The notes beneath the pieces are model-generated. The model was not told where the DNA came from. It searched no databases and saw only the letters and a program-made list of their open reading frames with translations. The translations under genes were made by a program, and so were the position numbers. DNA of 64,000 nucleotides from Paramyrothecium sp. XJ0827 (taxonomy: Eukaryota > Ascomycota > Sordariomycetes > Hypocreales > Stachybotryaceae). The stretch covers positions 2,106,086-2,170,085 of the forward strand of contig JAJFPB010000011.1 in the NCBI GenBank assembly GCA_020881915.1, in the 5' to 3' direction. Shown here one piece after another: positions 1 through 11,401 of this stretch. Every line of letters starts with the position of its first letter. The stretch's first letter is position 1.

Positions 1-6
1 TGCCAT

Positions 7-393
7 TTACAGCTTCTGCTGGTCGGCGGAAGGTTTTGGGTAATGAGATGGGAGATTCGACGAATCGTCGGGCAGTGATTGCTTCCACCGACCGGGGTTG
101 GTCATGTACCGCCCTACTATTTGCGCATGAAACTCAAGAGCTAGCTGGCGATGATCATGCTCATTCTGGGATGAGTGGAGGAAGGTCTCAGATGACGCAG
201 GTTGCGGATCTTTGAGGCTGCTGGCCGTTGGCTGTCGGCTTTCTCCCGGACAAGCCGTGCCGGACAAGGAGGGTTGCAGGGACACATCAGTGGCGCCTTC
301 GTGAGCACGGGCTACAGGATGTGAAAGATTGTGCGTATTGGTCTCTTCACTGGCGGTCGTCTCGGAAGTTGCTGGTGACGTATGGCGAGCCAT
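7..393 (-). CDS. Unrecognised 128-aa ORF
   Basis: An ATG-initiated frame of 128 codons. The first half is rich in Ser, Thr, Pro and Glu and is probably disordered. The second half contains a more protein-like stretch around residues 85-105 (LALEFHAQIVGRYM). I do not recognise it. It lies at the window edge and could be one exon of a longer gene. The neighbouring frame at 347-550 is also open, so chance opening is possible. There is no signal peptide, membrane span or known motif. Confidence 0.25.
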   Translation of the reverse strand: MARHTSPATSETTASEETNTHNLSHPVARAHEGATDVSLQPSLSGTACPGESRQPTASSLKDPQPASSETFLHSSQNEHDHRQLALEFHAQIVGRYMTNPGRWKQSLPDDSSNLPSHYPKPSADQQKL

Positions 394-2400
394 TACGAAT
401 ATTTGAGATAGGAAGGTGCTGCAGCCGAAGGGAGGAGAACTCCTTCGAATTGGAGAGAACCAGAAAGAGCAGTCTCAGAGAGTTGACAAACGTCTGGCGA
501 GAATGGTGTCCTGGGTACGAGCGGCTACTTGGGGGTGAACGTACAATCATGGTTAAATCTTAGTTATATACATTTCGTCCATGCACTGGACCAGCTGCTA
601 CCCTTACGGACGTTCGAGGCTGACGTGGGGGGTGAAGAAGAGGGGTGGATGGTCGAGTCTCCATATACGCGGACATCCACTCCGCCCACATGTGGGCCTT
701 TGTTGTAATCCTTTCCCTGTTAAATCTGTGACCACCCAGGTGCCTGTTGTGGGTGGGAGGACTGGAAATATTGATCGGGCCAAGTGGTGTCATGGTTTAT
801 CTTCTAAACTTCTTGTACGTTTGATTCTTAGGCACTTCAAGACGTTCCGTTATCTCCGAAAAGTGTCAGTGTCGTTGATCGTCGTCGCATGCTGCTGGAC
901 GCCTACTCTACTTGCCCAATACAAATCACCTTTCGAGCCACATTTTACACCGAGGTTGTGAGGAAACGGCAAAGAATTACAAAAAAGACTTGTCCCACGC
1001 CACCTATATTGTCTTGGGCAAGTGGTGTCGCAGTTGTTTGGGCTAACCTTGGTAGAAAGAGTGGCTCCGTGACTTGTGTGTAAAGCAACCGGCAAAGCCC
1101 CACGAGGGCTTTTGGTCAGAAGTCAGTACCGCTCAATCGTGTCACCTTTCAATTCAACTACCATCTATGGCTCAATGCGAGTGAGAACGCCGGCCTTCTG
1201 AAAGTATATCCTCTGCCCCTGCTCCAGAGTCAAATCGTCCACCACGTTGGCGTGGACTCCATAGTCATACTCTATTGATAGTTTAAGTTCTCCCTTAGGC
1301 TCCCTTGGAATATTCGGGGCTTCTAGGTCCTCCGTTGCAGCATGTTTTCTGGAACAATTTTGAACGTGTATGCTGGCGGCTGTTCAGAGAACGACCCTGT
1401 TGCATGTCTTGCATTTTCGCAGGTCTGGGCCGTCCTTAAGCGGTCGACCCGTATCGAAATGTTTACGCAGCAGGTCGTCGAGCTGAGTGATTATCGGTTC
1501 ACACTCCATCCTCGGATTGCCCGGTGGAGTGTATTTCTCGCCTTGGCCGTCTTTGCTGGCGTGATAAGCAAGATAAAACTAGTGTATGGTGCCGGTACCG
1601 GTAGCGCATGAGTTCACAACCTATGGACTGTATTACGGCCCGACACAGGACTGTGATCATTGATTGGTGTGATCGAAAAGAAGCTGTCTCGATTTGATAT
1701 GCAGGGCAGCCGCCTAACCGTTGGCAAGTGAGCCCGAGTCCACACTCTACACAGATCACGGAGAACTTACAAGAACTCACGGCTCCAGAAGGTGTTGGTA
1801 TTTCCGCCTGGATGTCTTTGCAGTAGCGCTCTCTCTTTCAATGTTGTTCCAAGGCGATCTCGTAACTCGAGGGTCTTCTGGCCGTCGGATAATTAATCCT
1901 AACTTGTCTCGAAAGACCATTAGGCAACTTGAGCCATTCACTTTTGCGCCATTGTCACACAAGCACGTCGATGCAGCAGTAGTTATATTTAGCCAGGTCC
2001 GGAGTTCTGCCGTCGCTTCTTGGAAGCCCAAACAGGTAGGCATGTCGCCAGTGGGTAAAAATATTCCCTCCATCCCGTTCGAGCGGATGTGATTTGTTCG
2101 TTGTGTCGTTTGCAATCAAGACTTTAAGGGACTACGGCCCTGGAAGTCAACGGGATGATTTGCGCTGGCGGGCGATCGTTGTGAGATCCATAATTATCGC
2201 CAAAGTAACTTAGCCCCCGCCGTGCGCGGGTCGACACGAGACGGGGGCGAAAAGCAAGACCCATAGCAGAGGCGAGCTTTTGATTGGCGAAGCCGAAGCA
2301 TGCCACCCCTCCCCCCGAGGAGGCATCATACATATACCCCTTCCACAAGGCTATTATCCAGGAGGGCATCGTAGACAAGGACATAACGCCATAGATCAAG
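394..2400. other. No supportable gene
   Basis: Only short, overlapping frames in all phases are seen. An ATG frame at 1342-1611 (89 codons) has one hydrophobic stretch (WSVFLALAVFAGVI) but no family resemblance. No RNA gene or repeat was seen. Confidence 0.5.
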
Positions 2401-2982
2401 TTACGAAGCAGATACCGGTACCGCGAGCATCACTTCTGCATGGCTTCTACCACGTGGTGATCTCTGCACTGCAAACGACTCGAGCGACGCCCTTGTAATA
2501 TAGCGTCTAGTTCGTATTCGATCGGATATAGATGGAAATTGGACAGGAACTGGAATCTGCTCGGTTGGTCCATGGTGACAGGAAGTCATAAGCAGTTGGG
2601 GAACGAACAGGTGGGGCCAGATTTCGGTGCAATTCTCCCCAGAGGCGTGTCCTGATAGTTGAAAAGACACTAATTTAGTGTATATGCGGCTAAACACCTG
2701 CTTGCAAGCGAAACCAGACCAGTACTTCACCATGATCCATCCACTCATATTCAATCCTCCCTCCTTTCCGTAGTGGATCTTATCAGCATGCTTTAGTACG
2801 TACGTTGTGATGCGGGACGTTTGATCGGCAGAAAGCACGGCCATACTGCTTGTCCCACAATCACCGCCTACTGTGACGAGAACTTGGTCTACGTTAAGAC
2901 CGGACGCAACAACATGGGATGTAGAGCATAATTCGACATGGGGTGATTCCAGGTTTATTGAAGTGTCAACAGCGTGCCTACC
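2401..2982 (-). CDS. Possible exon of an unrecognised gene
   Basis: This minus-strand frame is open for 194 codons. The first ATG is at 2844, but the protein-like part begins further upstream, without any ATG, so an upstream exon would be needed. The region near 2840-2940 reads like a folded domain (GLNVDQVLVTVGGDCGTSSM) with several Cys. Possible acceptor AGs lie just upstream (minus-strand ctcagtgag). Downstream the frame becomes less protein-like. I do not recognise a family. It may be a relic or a real exon. Confidence 0.25.
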   Translation of the reverse strand, partial: GRHAVDTSINLESPHVELCSTSHVVASGLNVDQVLVTVGGDCGTSSMAVLSADQTSRITTYVLKHADKIHYGKEGGLNMSGWIMVKYWSGFACKQVFSRIYTKLVSFQLSGHASGENCTEIWPHLFVPQLLMTSCHHGPTEQIPVPVQFPSISDRIRTRRYITRASLESFAVQRSPRGRSHAEVMLAVPVSAS

Positions 2983-4518
2983 TCACTGAGTAAGGAGTGG
3001 TGGGTCTACTTAAAATTTGCTGCGCCAACATGGAGCCCAGGACATGCAACGTGCCCAGTAGAGGAGGAAAAGCCGAAGCAAAAACAAGGTGGGAAGAAAA
3101 AGGCCAAGGCCCACTATCGGTGACGATCCAGATACTAGAGCCAACATCTAAAATCAGAACGCGTTACACTGTATGAGAAAGACAATGATGACTTCGCCGT
3201 ATTCTCAAGGCTCATTACGGATGCGTTCAGCGTCACAGCGGAGCATAGCATACGGTCGCCCATCCTTTTGTCCAGAGAGCGGAATAGCGTCAGGGTACTT
3301 GGAGACGGCGTGGAGTTGCGGGCGTATTTCCACCTCGCAATCTGAAATCAGGTTGGTCTCCACCGCAAAGACAGAACGAGGCTGAAGCCAGGACGTCATG
3401 AATGGCCGCATGCACGACCGTTTCATTGCCTTACCCACAATCGCCGTGGCAGAAGAAGTTGCCTAATCGACTGCTAACCATATTTGTCTCATCTCCCGTT
3501 CCTTCCAGCTTATGCGATCCATCTTGGTTGGTCGCGGGCACTGCGGGATGTCATCTCATGCCGAGTTCGCACCATGCATCAGGATCCACGAAAAACTGCA
3601 CCAAGCCACGAATTATTGAGAATGACGCTAGCCGCGGACGCCGGATGCAAGAAACTAATCATCGCAAGCACCGGAAGCCGTCCGCGCCGGAAGCCGTCCG
3701 CGCCGGAAGCCGACCGCCCCGGTTAAGGCGCTAATGTAAGAAATGTAAGAAAACAACGACGAGCGATTTGTCGTCATGTTCCTCCCACCGACATGGCGGG
3801 GGTGAAGTGTCTAGTGCCAACGGTGAACTGCCTTCTGTAAAGCATGGACCTGGGGGGTGCCCCATCAACCTTGCAGTAGTGCCTTCGGGATTCCACTTTC
3901 AACAGGGGAGTTGCATATTACATGCATCATGTGATATCCCGTTCATCGACAACAGGACCTCGAAGGTAGGAGGTGATCTTTCTTTATGCACTGAATATGA
4001 AACATCGTTACTCATCGCCACACTGCCCGTGATGTTGGCAGCGTGCCAACTGCTGGCTACACATGGTCGTACATGACTCGATGTTCGATGTGCTCCCCCA
4101 ACCGCGCGGCAGGAAGTGGTGCTCCTGGACTTCTACCTCGTATCCCCTACCCACCGGGTGCGTATTTCGCGGCCGGCCAATTTACGATCGAGCCCTAGCT
4201 TTCCCTTGGGGCTAGTGGAGCTAGTAAACACGGGAGTTGCCTTCGCGGAGCTGATGCTAGCGTGCTTAAGCATGGCGTGCGGGCTGCCCCGGGATGGAGC
4301 AACGTGGCTCGGCTTGTCCTAGCTCGAATCTCAGATGCCTGAGCTGTTGTTTCGGCTGGGGCAAAGTTCGGAGGAATCCACCGGCGAAGGTGAGTTCACA
4401 AATGGAGATATAACAGTTTAACCGCCAGATCTTGACTGCTGGTCCCGGGCGACGAACATCCTCGCCGAGAGCGTTACCTCACGCCTGTCTGTTCTTTGGC
4501 ACATTCCTATCCCTCAGG
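2983..4518. other. No supportable gene
   Basis: Frames are short and overlapping. The stretch holds the 16-bp tandem repeat at 3671-3718 and little else that can be interpreted. Confidence 0.5.
3671..3718. repeat. Three 16-bp GC-rich tandem repeats
   Basis: The unit ccggaagccgtccgcg occurs at 3671-3686 and 3687-3702. A third, diverged copy is at 3703-3718 (ccggaagccgaccgcc). The GC-rich unit stands out from its surroundings. No function can be assigned. Confidence 0.85.
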
Positions 4519-5874
4519 ATGTCATCCCTCTACGCCGAGCAAGGCGAGCAGAGGCAGCTGCCCCCTTCGATCCCATGGGCTACTCCATTCGGTCCCTGCT
4601 CCTATGGCAGTGAATCCGACCCTGTCACATTTTTCCAACCTCAATTCCCGTGGCCAGGTCATCTGAACGGCTTCTGGGACCCGACAGCGTCCACACGAAT
4701 CGATCCGATAATACACTATCAACCAATAAGCGCAACGTCCGGGTTGTACTACATTCTCAACTGCCCCGACTCACCTCTGTACTATCTCCTACCGAATACC
4801 CCAACGGCTGTAGGATCACACGTGGACTACAACAACGTGGATCCTTCGAGCGCACTTTGCACCCTACCTGAATCGCAATCAGGCCATGTGTACAGCGAGT
4901 CGGGCTTGCTTTCCTGCGGAGCGTCCCCCCAATCTTGGATGACGCCCTATGATGCTTCATCCCAGCCTTGTCTGATTTATCATGATGCATCGTACGGATC
5001 GCCAGTTGTCCTCTCCGATGCATCAACCGAGTCGGGAATACCTTTCTACGGGATATCGCCTGGATCCGAGGTGGTTCCAAACGACCCTCTCTGCGAACCA
5101 GAGTTGATTCTCTATGGTGTGCCAGATGAGTGGGACGTTGCTCTTTATGATGCACTTTCCGAATCAGAATTGCCTTCTTACGACTTAGACCGCAATGACG
5201 GCCTTGATTTGCCAGAGTCCCTTCCCTGCAACGGATCAGACGAAGCAGACTTGGCTCCTGCTCATCTGTCGTACAAGACGGAGTCGGAGAGTATCCACGC
5301 TTTCGTCGATACCCCTGATACACCATCCATCAACGAACTCCCTCAGCTTACAAGAGAATCGACTCAGTCTCCAAGAAGTACGCACACCGTCGACTGGAAC
5401 CGGCCAACAACAGCTGATCGGGAATTGGAGATTCCCTCGTCTCAAAGCACGCCTATCTCGATCGCTTCGACCGGTCCGAGCGCATCGGGAGTTCTGGTTC
5501 TATATAAAGATTTCCTTGCAGAGGGGCAGAAAGCCTTCGACGAGTCGAAGCTTGGACGAGACTCGGAAGCCCTCAGGGAAGCCCTCCCGCTTCCACTCCA
5601 AAGTCGATTTATCATCTGCTGTAGACTGAGTGATATCAAGTGGAAGAAGGTCAACATAATGTATAATAAGGTGTGGAGAACAGTCAAAATTGGTGCCTTG
5701 GTCAACAGGCTCACAAGATTACGAGCCAAGGCCCCGGCTATCGAGAAGATATTGCCTGCACAATATCAACGCCATAATCAAGCCTACGAAAGTGGAGGAT
5801 CCGCAGAAAAGCCCCCGCCGGAACAATCCAGAAAACGTTTACATAGACGAGCAAGAACCAAGAAAAACACCTAA
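4519..5874 (+). CDS. Unrecognised Tyr/Ser/Asp-rich protein with imperfect repeats and basic C-terminus
   Basis: The frame is open from 4432, but the first ATG is at 4519, giving 451 aa. Roughly residues 110-235 consist of degenerate repeats of about 15-18 residues around a Y-[DG]-[AI]-S core (YDASSQP, YHDASYG, YGISPGS, YDALSES). This suggests an expanded low-complexity region. The last 110 residues differ: a helical, basic segment (DFLAEGQKAF...IKWKKVNIMY...VNRLTRLRAKAP) followed by a Lys/Arg-rich tail (RKRLHRRARTKK) that could be a nuclear localisation signal. A DNA- or chromatin-linked role is conceivable, but I recognise no defined domain. The minus strand is also open here, a codon-bias shadow. 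No intron was needed. Confidence 0.6.
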   Translation: MSSLYAEQGEQRQLPPSIPWATPFGPCSYGSESDPVTFFQPQFPWPGHLNGFWDPTASTRIDPIIHYQPISATSGLYYILNCPDSPLYYLLPNTPTAVGSHVDYNNVDPSSALCTLPESQSGHVYSESGLLSCGASPQSWMTPYDASSQPCLIYHDASYGSPVVLSDASTESGIPFYGISPGSEVVPNDPLCEPELILYGVPDEWDVALYDALSESELPSYDLDRNDGLDLPESLPCNGSDEADLAPAHLSYKTESESIHAFVDTPDTPSINELPQLTRESTQSPRSTHTVDWNRPTTADRELEIPSSQSTPISIASTGPSASGVLVLYKDFLAEGQKAFDESKLGRDSEALREALPLPLQSRFIICCRLSDIKWKKVNIMYNKVWRTVKIGALVNRLTRLRAKAPAIEKILPAQYQRHNQAYESGGSAEKPPPEQSRKRLHRRARTKKNT

Positions 5875-6243
5875 CACTTTTTTGTAATCAGCTTTTCCCA
5901 AGATAACTACCAAGTGAACTGGGCATCTCCATGTGAAATTCCCCAAAAGATATCATGACTCGGAAGGGAGCCATATTATGCTAATAAGGCCATTGTCACC
6001 CGTCACCTTCCTTCATTCTCAAGTGCACGGAGAGTCCTCTCGGAATAAGACCAAAGGCAAGTGCATTACTTCAGCGACCGCTCCATCAAAAGTAACCATC
6101 TGGAGCATAATTTTCTGTCATCAAGGCTGCTACTAGCAGTGATAACTACTCATTTCATTTCCATTTCAAACAACTGTGAACATAAAAAAGAGTGAGGGAA
6201 GAACAGGGAAGAAAAGAAGAAGGGGAAAAAATCAGAGTGGGAA
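5875..6243. other. Intergenic, nothing recognised
   Basis: A spacer between two same-strand genes. It becomes A/G-rich just before 6240 (a run of aagaaaagaagaagg type), as in many fungal 5' leaders. Confidence 0.5.
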
Positions 6244-6933
6244 ATGGCACAACTTGACCCAACTACTCTGCATTTCCCAGAGAATACCAAGTGGTTCTTC
6301 TTACCCTGTTATGCTCGCAACATCCTCGAACTTAGGTCTTTACGTGTTTATTCCTTCCTTGAGCGGGTACAAGCTCCGGTGAAGCTCGCGCGGGCCCAGT
6401 CGCCAGTAGAGTTCTATACAATCGCTGCCGAGATTGTCACTCGTCTAGACAATGTCTTGTCCCTGGGAGTTATTTCTTGCCCTGCTCTGAGAACCAGCAT
6501 CAAAGCTGGAGAGGCTCCTTTGAAGTGGATGCAGCCGACTACTACCTGGCCAGGGGCTGACATCGAGGCCTTCAGAGAGTGCCCATTCATCTGCCAGGCG
6601 GACTGCGTTAAAGCCTGCAGGCATGGACAAAGCCTCATGGGTAACCTCATGATGCTTAATTTTGAGCCGCCTTTACTCTTCATCACACGCCGACGCTTCC
6701 TCTTCGATGTGTCGCGATTCGAGGGCGAGCCTATCTTTGATAAACTCTGTGCAATAATATTTCTTGGCAGCATTCTCTGGAATGTTTCATGCTACGCAGA
6801 GTATCCGGCTTTGCGGGTTGCTGTCTGGGAGCGCTTCAAGCACATGAAGAGCATTTGTGACTGGATTAGTCTGCAGCAACAAGCTTCTGTAGATACGGAA
6901 GGTGAGCCGAAGGACAAAACGACAATGATATGA
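6244..6933 (+). CDS. Unrecognised 229-aa protein
   Basis: A single uninterrupted ATG frame of 229 codons with even amino-acid composition, which argues for a real protein. It contains several Cys (ECPFICQADCVKAC near residues 117-130) and two hydrophobic stretches (residues ~148-160 and ~170-185, the latter LCAIIFLGSILWNVSCY). The second could be a buried helix or a weak membrane span. No signal peptide is obvious. I recognise no family. It lies just upstream of the copia insertion but is not touched by it. Confidence 0.55.
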   Translation: MAQLDPTTLHFPENTKWFFLPCYARNILELRSLRVYSFLERVQAPVKLARAQSPVEFYTIAAEIVTRLDNVLSLGVISCPALRTSIKAGEAPLKWMQPTTTWPGADIEAFRECPFICQADCVKACRHGQSLMGNLMMLNFEPPLLFITRRRFLFDVSRFEGEPIFDKLCAIIFLGSILWNVSCYAEYPALRVAVWERFKHMKSICDWISLQQQASVDTEGEPKDKTTMI

Positions 6934-7698
6934 GCAGACCCTGTTTACTCAAGTGGGCCGGTACACCTCATGGACTTCTAGTCGAGGTCAAGGGTAGGTA
7001 GGCCCAAGCTCGCTGTTTACAGCACATGCATCAGAGAGATGTTATGCACATTGGCTGCAGTTACAGTTCTTTTCTGAGGTGTCGCCCTTTCGTTTGGCTG
7101 TAGCATATGTATATCATGGGTTGGGGAGGCATCTTTCGCCGATTTTACCATGTGAACCGGAAAGGGTGATTGAAGGAATCCCAAGGTCCTCGGGAGGAGT
7201 AAGAGCAAAGTTAAAACTTGGCGAGTCTGTCTACGATCTTTGTTGAAACTTGCTTGCCACAATAGCTCTTCGCATACACCGCATGTGACATATTTGCTTA
7301 GGTCATTTCCTGTTGCAATTCCGTATCGCGTAATAAAAAATCCGTCTCGTTTGTGTGACCTGAGCCAAGGTGCGACGCGATTGTTGACCACTTAACGCCA
7401 ATCTTGTGGAGAAATTTTGAAGATTGGGCGCCACAGATGACGATGGTCACCTGGTTCCCCTGAACAGGGTGGGGGTGGGGGACCACGCTCCGTAAGTTAG
7501 CTCCCCCCCACATCGTTTGACGGAATGATGGCGATATTAGAATCATTTAAGGAACTGGAGCTAATGTAGCCATTTGTATGGAGAGCAACGAGAATAAACC
7601 TGGAGACTTCTGTTATGGGCAAATGATGGAATTGTGGCCCCACCGCTGGCTTGTCGACTCATCTCTTTTCCCCTTCGTCGTTGGGGGGTTGATCAAAA
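6934..7698. other. Spacer left of the copia element
   Basis: No supported gene. I looked here on the minus strand for the missing 3' part of the patatin gene that the copia element cuts at 13853. No patatin-like continuation is visible next to 7698. Confidence 0.5.
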
Positions 7699-7839
7699 TG
7701 TTGAAATGAGCATATTATATTGATTAAAGAAGAAGAAAGGCTAGCGCTAACCAGCGGAAGCTATAGACAAGACATCCACATCCCAGCCACCAATGGATCG
7801 GAATAGCCATTGATCCGTCAAAAACAACGGATCTCAACA
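7699..7839 (-). repeat. Copia 3' LTR (element on minus strand)
   Basis: A 141-bp direct repeat starting tgttga and ending tcaaca on the plus strand. By eye it is identical over its full length to the copy at 13713-13853. Confidence 0.95.
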
Positions 7840-7847
7840 CTCCCACT
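7840..7847 (-). promoter_or_regulatory. Polypurine tract of the copia element
   Basis: On the minus strand agtgggag directly abuts the LTR start TGTTGAGA. A short purine-rich tract at this site is the usual plus-strand priming site of copia elements. Confidence 0.75.
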
Positions 7848-7957
7848 CGAGCCATTGGTGCGAGATGTTTCTGCGTAACAGAGTGTGGCCTCATTAAAAC
7901 CTCAAAAACACCTTCGTGGGTGAAAAACAGGAAAGAGCTTCTATTACCACACCTGCG

Positions 7958-8077
7958 TTGGATTGCTCGGTCACTGGGGCCTTAGCACCCCAGATCCTCC
8001 AGATTATTTGATGTTTGATGTTTGAATGAAGCCTTGGATTCTTCGATCACTGGAGCCTTAACACCCCAGATCTCCCA
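7958..8077. repeat. Imperfect direct repeat in the copia 3' non-coding part
   Basis: About 41 bp at 7958-7999 (ggattgctcggtcactgggg...) recurs with a few changes at 8036-8077 (ggattcttcgatcactggag...). The spacer is about 36 bp. It lies between the polypurine tract and the end of the RNase H frame. Confidence 0.75.
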
Positions 8078-8388
8078 CTTCATCGCAGGTCTATATTTTT
8101 CCAAAATAAATATAGAGGACATTAATATTGTCATTTGTTGGTATTTTCGACTACGATCGTCGAGGTATTTTGATTTCTTTGGCCGGATCCGATTGAGCAG
8201 GTTCCGTTGCATGTCTTGTAGGACTGTGGTTATTAAGGCTGAGGAAGCCAATCCAACAGCGTTTGCTGTGTTAGTAGTTTTGTAGTTTTGTATCTCGATC
8301 GTGTTCGTTTGCCATGGGATTCTTTCCAATTGGCTCTTGTGTGGTACGTTCCTGAATGAAATGGCTCTGGTATGTACGTAATGAGCGC

Positions 8389-10680
8389 TCAGATACAGCT
8401 GAAGCTGTTGTAGGTTTGTTGCAGGAAGCCGAAGGGTTCCGAACCGAGGACTTGTGGGTCACTTGGAGGCTCGATGATTGGGATAGACTGTTGGGCTCCC
8501 ATTTTCTCCCACTTGGGGCATGATGGAAAGGGTAAAAGACCGTATGAATTTGATATAATAGACTTTCGGCGCCGGGAGTGTCGGTTGGCTAGGTGTTCCC
8601 GGTCACCACCTTTTCTCATGACCCATATTTGCGTGACCAACAGTGAATCATGGATTGAGAGGCCCAGCGCGTTGCGAAACACGATAAAACGGTCTTTTGG
8701 AAGGGGTTTCGTAAGTCCATCTGCAATTTGTTGCTCGGTTGGGACATATTGGAGCTCAACGTCTCCATCCGAGACTCGTTCTCGAACGTAATGCCATTGA
8801 AGGTCAATGTGCTTAGTCCTGGCGTGGAACTGTGGATTCTTGGCCATTGCAATTGCCCCTTGATTGTCCCCGTAGAGGATAGTTGTTTGAAGGTCTCCAT
8901 GTTTGTATTGGGCCAGAAGTTCGCGCAGCAACCCTCGTAGCCAGATCGCTTCTTTGGTGCATTGTGTTTGCCCCATGTATTCCGCTTCGCAGGATGATAG
9001 TGCGACCGTTGGTTGTCGTTTGGAGCTCCAACTGATGGCGCCTGTACCGACATTGAAGACATAACCAGCCGTTGACCGTCTAGTGTCGTGGTCGCCAGCC
9101 CAGTCTGAGTCGGTGTACCCAACTAACGGTCTGAGTGGTCCGCTGAAAACGAGTTCCAAGTCGATCGTTCCTCGTAAGTACCTCATGATGCGCTTGACGG
9201 CTTGGACGTGCTCGTTGGTTGGGTTTCCCAGATATCGGCTGCAGAGAGAGACGGCAAATGCGATGTCTGGGCGAGTGCCAAGCATGGCATACATAAGTGA
9301 ACCAATTGCCTTTGCGTACCATAGTTTCGTCGTTTCAGACGCTTTGTATTCGTCTGGGACAGGTTGGAATTTAGACGTGCTTAGGGAGTTGTGACTGGCT
9401 TGCTCTCCCACATGTCAAATTCCCGTAGGACCTTCTCGACATATGCTCGTTGGGAGAGGAAGATGGCCTTGTTGCGTCTGTCTCTCCGGACGGACATTCC
9501 CAGATAGTACTGACACGGACCAAGATCAGTCATTTCGAATTTCTTGCTCAAGGCGGCTTTGATTTGGCGGATTTCTTCCTTATCGGGACCAGCGATTAGG
9601 AGATCATCCACGTAGACGGCGATGTAGGTTGTGCCACGGATGAAAACGCCAACATCGGCGTTGAGTGGTTTGAAGCCGAGGGTTTCAGAAAATCAGATAA
9701 TGTCTGGTACCAGATTCGGGGAGATTGTTTAAGACCGTAGAGAGCCTTCCGCAGTCGGAAGACTTTGCCTGATTTGTCGTCGAAGCCCTGTGGCTGAGTG
9801 ACGTAGATTTCTTCTTTAACACCACCGTAAAGGAAGGCAGTTTTGACATCCATTTGTTCTAGTTCAAGGTCCAGGGCCGCAGCGATAGCGAAGATCATTT
9901 TATAGCTCATCGGCTTGACCACGGAGGCAAACGTCTCGTGGTAGTCGATTCCCTCTTTTGTTCGAAGCCTCTGACAACGAAGCGAGCTTTGAATCTGGTA
10001 ATCTCGCCATCCTTTCCTCGCTTGAGCTTATATACCCATTTGCCTTGGAGAGTATGTTTTCCTGGAGGTAGGTTGACTGGTATGAAGGTGCCGTTTCTCG
10101 TTAAGGAGTCGATTTCGTCAATCATGGCATGCATCCATTGTTCGCTATGTGGCGAATTCATTGCTTCGGCAAAGGTTTCGGGTTCGGTCGGTTCGAGGTT
10201 GTTGGCGATCATGGCCAGATGAATGGCAATCATGGTGAAACGCCATTGGTTTTGTTGAGCTTCTGGGTCTTGTTGAGCTAGGACTGTGTATCTCGATGGC
10301 ATTTGTCCTCGGGTTTCCCGTACTGGAAAGCGTAGTTCGGAATGACGGTCGGTTGATTCCATTGGGACTTGGTGTTCATTGATTACACCGTCGGGGCTTT
10401 GTGTTCTTTCTGGAGTCCCCAGTTCCACATGGAAGCTCGGCTCGTCTTGGTTCGGTAGATAGGATTGGTTGAGGGCTGCCTGTATCTCTTCGTCTGTTCT
10501 GATGTTTTCGGTTAGGGGTATAGTTGGAAGAGATGGTGTGAGATCCATCCGTTTTGCGTTGGGTTCGTCAGTTGGTTGCTCGGATGCAATTCGTTTTCTC
10601 GGCAGGGATTCCTCATCGAACACGACGTTATTCGCAAAGAATATTCTTCCATCATCGTCGACTAAGAGACGTAGTTTGTG
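8389..10680 (-). pseudogene. Copia reverse transcriptase-RNase H, frameshifted
   Basis: Four frames together cover reverse transcriptase and RNase H: 9907-10815, 9596-9922, 9381-9611 and 8389-9411. The first carries the RT start (TRFKARFVVRGF), the second the DVKTAFLYG and LYGLKQSPR blocks, the third the YVDD catalytic box (codons at about 9614-9603), and the last the RNase H motifs YTDSDWAG, SSCEAEY and YGDNQGAI. The motifs themselves look intact, but shifts near 9920, 9650 and 9400 break the frame. Alternatives are programmed frameshifts or sequencing indels. Several separate shifts make decay or indels more likely. Confidence 0.9.
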
Positions 10681-11398
10681 CTCCCTTGATAGCCGAGGAG
10701 TCGGCAGGGGATTGTCTTGTCGTCCATCTTCTTCCGTTTGGCTGAAGGCATTTTTGCAAAGCCTCGGCTGCCGATAACTCGGAGATGGGAGAGGTCCGGC
10801 ACTTCCTTGTGCCATGCTTCATAAGGTGTGATTTGACGACCCGAGGCTGGTGAGAGGTTTCGTATATATGCCATGGATTTGAGGACGTATGGCCAGAATT
10901 TCTTTTCCAGTCCTGAATGGATGAGAGTCGTTGTGACTTTCTCGAGTAGGACACGGTTTGCTACTTCGGCCACCCCGTTTTGTTCGTGCTGTTCGGTAGC
11001 AGAGAAGATCATCTCAATTATCTTGTTTTCGCAGTAGAGAGTGATTGTATCAGCTTGGTTTTCTCCCGCCCGATCGAGGCGAAGGTAACGGCAGCGACGG
11101 GTTGGTGTCTCAGCTTGTTCCAGAAGTTTTCGAAAGCAGTTGCCAAATTCGGACTTTTGCCTGATTGGGAAGAGACCCAGGTCATTTTGGTGAAATCGTC
11201 TATGAAACAGGCCCAGTATCTATGGCCGTCGATGCCTTCGTCTGAGAAAGGGCCAGCGATATCGCCGTGAACGCTCTCCAGTGGTCTTGTTCCTTTTCGA
11301 ATGCATCCGCGATGAGGCCTTTCCTTCATGCGCCCTTTTACGCACGCTTCACAGACGTTGGAGTCAGATAGAGGAGTGATGCCCGTGGACATCTTCAT
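10662..11398 (-). pseudogene. Copia integrase, frameshifted
   Basis: The frame 11018-11398 holds the end of the zinc-binding region (CEACVKGRM), the first catalytic Asp region (VHGDIAGPF) and the second (FIDDFTKMTW). A shift near 11080 moves the frame to 10662-11012, which carries the Glu region (EQNGVAEVANR). The N-terminus is joined in frame to gag-protease across a single TGA stop at about 11402. A second shift near 10670 separates integrase from reverse transcriptase. Confidence 0.9.
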
Positions 11399-11401
11399 GA
11401 G

